A stretch of 25,446 bases of DNA, taken from positions 1 to 25,446 of the forward strand of contig PBHT01000019.1 of assembly GCA_002720285.1 (NCBI GenBank). The letters are read 5' to 3'. Every line of letters begins with the position of its first letter. Position 1 is the stretch's first letter. Origin of the DNA: Acidobacteriota bacterium. GTDB lineage: Bacteria > Acidobacteriota > Vicinamibacteria > Vicinamibacterales > UBA823. This document shows positions 24,254 through 25,446 of this stretch, in pieces. The notes beneath the pieces were generated by a model. It did no database searches. It worked only from the letters and a program-made list of their open reading frames with translations, and was not told the origin of the DNA. A program made the translations under genes and the position numbers.

Positions 24254-24985
24254 CTAATCCCTCGTATTAGGAGACTGCCAGACCCTGGTCTCACCTGGTT
24301 GCAATTCCAAGAGTTCAATTCCTGGTGTAAGTAGCGCTCTAAGCTCAGTTGGTGTGCCGACCAGCACGGGAAAAGTACCGTAGTGCATCGGCACCACCTG
24401 TTGAACGCCAAGGAGGTCAGCCGCTAGGGCGGCGCCCTTCGGTCCCATAGTGAAATGGTCCCCAATCGGTAGAAACGCAATTTCCGGAGCATGAAGCTGC
24501 TTTATTAGCGCCATATCGCTGAATACGTCCGTGTCTCCTGCAAAGTAGAGACTTCGGCCATCTTCAAGTCTGATGACATAACCTGCAGGGTCACCAACAA
24601 AAATCATCTGTCCATCAACCTCGAATCCGCTACTGTGCACTGCTTGCACCATCGTCACGCCAATACCGGCGATGTAAATCGTGCCTCCCTTATTGATGCC
24701 ATGCACAGACTGCAATCCCTTCTCCTCAAATAATTTCGCGAACTCCAAAATTGCAATCACCGGCGCTCCGGTTGTGCGTGCAACCGAGAATATATCGCCG
24801 ACATGATCCGGATGACCGTGCGTGATAAGAATCAAATCGGCTTCGGCAATCTTCTTGTGCTCGTCTGGGCACTTTGGGTTCCCTTCTAGCCATGGGTCAA
24901 GCACGATGCGCTTTCCACCAGGAGAGGTAATTACGAACGTACTGTGTCCGAGCCATTGAACCGCGAGGTCACTGTTTGAATGCAT
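24254..24985 (-). CDS. UPF0173 metal-dependent hydrolase (metallo-beta-lactamase fold)
   Basis: The protein (243 aa from ATG 24985) is a short metallo-beta-lactamase-fold hydrolase of the UPF0173/UlaG-like group. Visible motifs are VQWLGHSTFVI, VLDPWLEGNP, the metal site THGHPDHVGD, then a His in QAVHSSGFEV, FAGDTDVFSDM and the terminal MHYGTFPVL. The physiological substrate is unknown; family members include lactonase-like and phosphodiesterase-like enzymes. ATG 24983-24985 with TTGGAG 9 nt upstream is preferred to the TTG at 25000. It converges on the ligase gene with only 3 bp between the stops and follows the exonuclease gene by 20 bp on the same strand. Confidence 0.9.
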   Translation of the reverse strand: MHSNSDLAVQWLGHSTFVITSPGGKRIVLDPWLEGNPKCPDEHKKIAEADLILITHGHPDHVGDIFSVARTTGAPVIAILEFAKLFEEKGLQSVHGINKGGTIYIAGIGVTMVQAVHSSGFEVDGQMIFVGDPAGYVIRLEDGRSLYFAGDTDVFSDMALIKQLHAPEIAFLPIGDHFTMGPKGAALAADLLGVQQVVPMHYGTFPVLVGTPTELRALLTPGIELLELQPGETRVWQSPNTRD

Positions 24986-25005
24986 GTGATACGACTCCAA
25001 GTGAA

Positions 25006-25446
25006 TTACGAGCGTCGTCGGATTGCCAACTTGTCAATGCGTCGATAGATTCTGCCCATGTTCATCTTTGCGCAGAGGTCAAAAAAGCTTGCCTGAGGAC
25101 CAACCCATCGGATCTGTTCGACGGAGTCGAAAACTGGTGCATCTTCCCGCAAAGTTGCAAGGTCTCTGAACCTCAAGGCAACCTCACGTTGTTCGACCAG
25201 CGTCTGTGCCAGCTTCTTAGCACCTCGCACCTTCACGGCCCAAGAATCGGGTTTCTCGGGAATCTGTTCCAAATGTCCATAATGGCCCAAGAGAGTACTC
25301 GCTGACTTGTGTCCCCACCCGGGTAGGCCGGGAAAACCATCAGCTGAATCGCCCATCAGAGCCAAGTAGTCAGGAATTGAGCTCGGTGAAACACCGAACT
25401 TCTCACGCACCCCTTTAGCATCGCGTAATAGACCAGCGCGACGATC
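25006..25446 (-). CDS. 5'-3' exonuclease (PolA-type/FEN-like), partial
   Basis: The C-terminal 146 residues are visible; the N-terminus lies beyond the right edge. The fragment has the helix-3-turn-helix DNA-binding region of PolA-type 5' nucleases: GVREKFGVSP, IPDYLALMGDSADGFPGLPG and WGHKSASTLLGHYG, with the metal-binding Asp of GDSAD. The chain ends soon after (KLAIRRRS) with no polymerase or proofreading domain, so this is a stand-alone 5' nuclease rather than a full DNA polymerase I. It would act on 5' flaps or RNA primers. The frame is open to the edge of the window, and the gene is 20 bp upstream of the UPF0173 gene on the same strand. Confidence 0.85.
   Translation of the reverse strand, partial: DRRAGLLRDAKGVREKFGVSPSSIPDYLALMGDSADGFPGLPGWGHKSASTLLGHYGHLEQIPEKPDSWAVKVRGAKKLAQTLVEQREVALRFRDLATLREDAPVFDSVEQIRWVGPQASFFDLCAKMNMGRIYRRIDKLAIRRRS

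Noticed and set aside
1..25446. CRISPR, tRNA, rRNA, insertion sequences and prophage
   Set aside because: I saw no repeat-spacer arrays, cloverleaf-like sequences, transposase or integrase genes; this is by eye, so a tRNA scan would be needed to be certain.

Overview
The window is bacterial chromosomal DNA, roughly 53-55% G+C by eye, with tightly packed genes mostly on the minus strand. It has no mobile elements, rRNA, tRNA or CRISPR that I can recognise. The gene mix fits a diderm aerobe: a BamA-like barrel fused to a beta-propeller and a gluzincin domain, a TPR/aspartyl-protease protein, split-off complex I genes, and an aerobic benzoyl-CoA (box) pathway. My best guess is Acidobacteriota (Vicinamibacteria-like), from general family knowledge only and with low to moderate confidence.

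Layout. (1) 1-3801: the 5' part of an osmoprotectant-type ABC ATPase gene; a minus-strand unit of MFS drug exporter, DUF3810 zinc-peptidase-like membrane protein and a 63-aa protein, ending in a clear intrinsic terminator; then divergent yggX. (2) 3848-7975: a three-gene minus-strand unit of sodium:solute symporter, B12-binding radical SAM protein and ATP-grasp ligase. (3) 8137-9664: two small Cys-containing unknown proteins and a TlpA-like thioredoxin. (4) 9899-15118: the peptidase/propeller/barrel protein, an acyl-CoA thioesterase and a TPR/double-DTG protease. (5) 15260-16605: ferredoxin-nuoB-nuoI with a good promoter. (6) 16758-24250: enoyl-CoA hydratase, 3-hydroxyacyl-CoA dehydrogenase, boxB and boxC, with a divergent tandem-OsmC protein and a PaaK-like CoA ligase. 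(7) 24254-25446: an UPF0173 hydrolase and a partial 5'-3' exonuclease.

The most important observation is that the radical SAM gene does not end at its first in-frame TGA (5171-5173). Read as selenocysteine, that TGA completes the tail Cys-Sec-Ala-Glu-Pro and the frame runs 11 more codons to a TAG. This is the tail of the CUAEP/CCAEP radical SAM (seleno)protein family. A standard gene call would drop the 12 C-terminal residues. The symporter, selenoprotein and ATP-grasp ligase together look like a small uncharacterised pathway for uptake or export and modification of a small molecule.

The catabolic block encodes ring epoxidation (BoxB), ring cleavage (BoxC), beta-oxidation-type steps (hydratase, dehydrogenase) and a candidate aryl-CoA ligase. 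BoxA, the reductase partner of BoxB, is not in the window.
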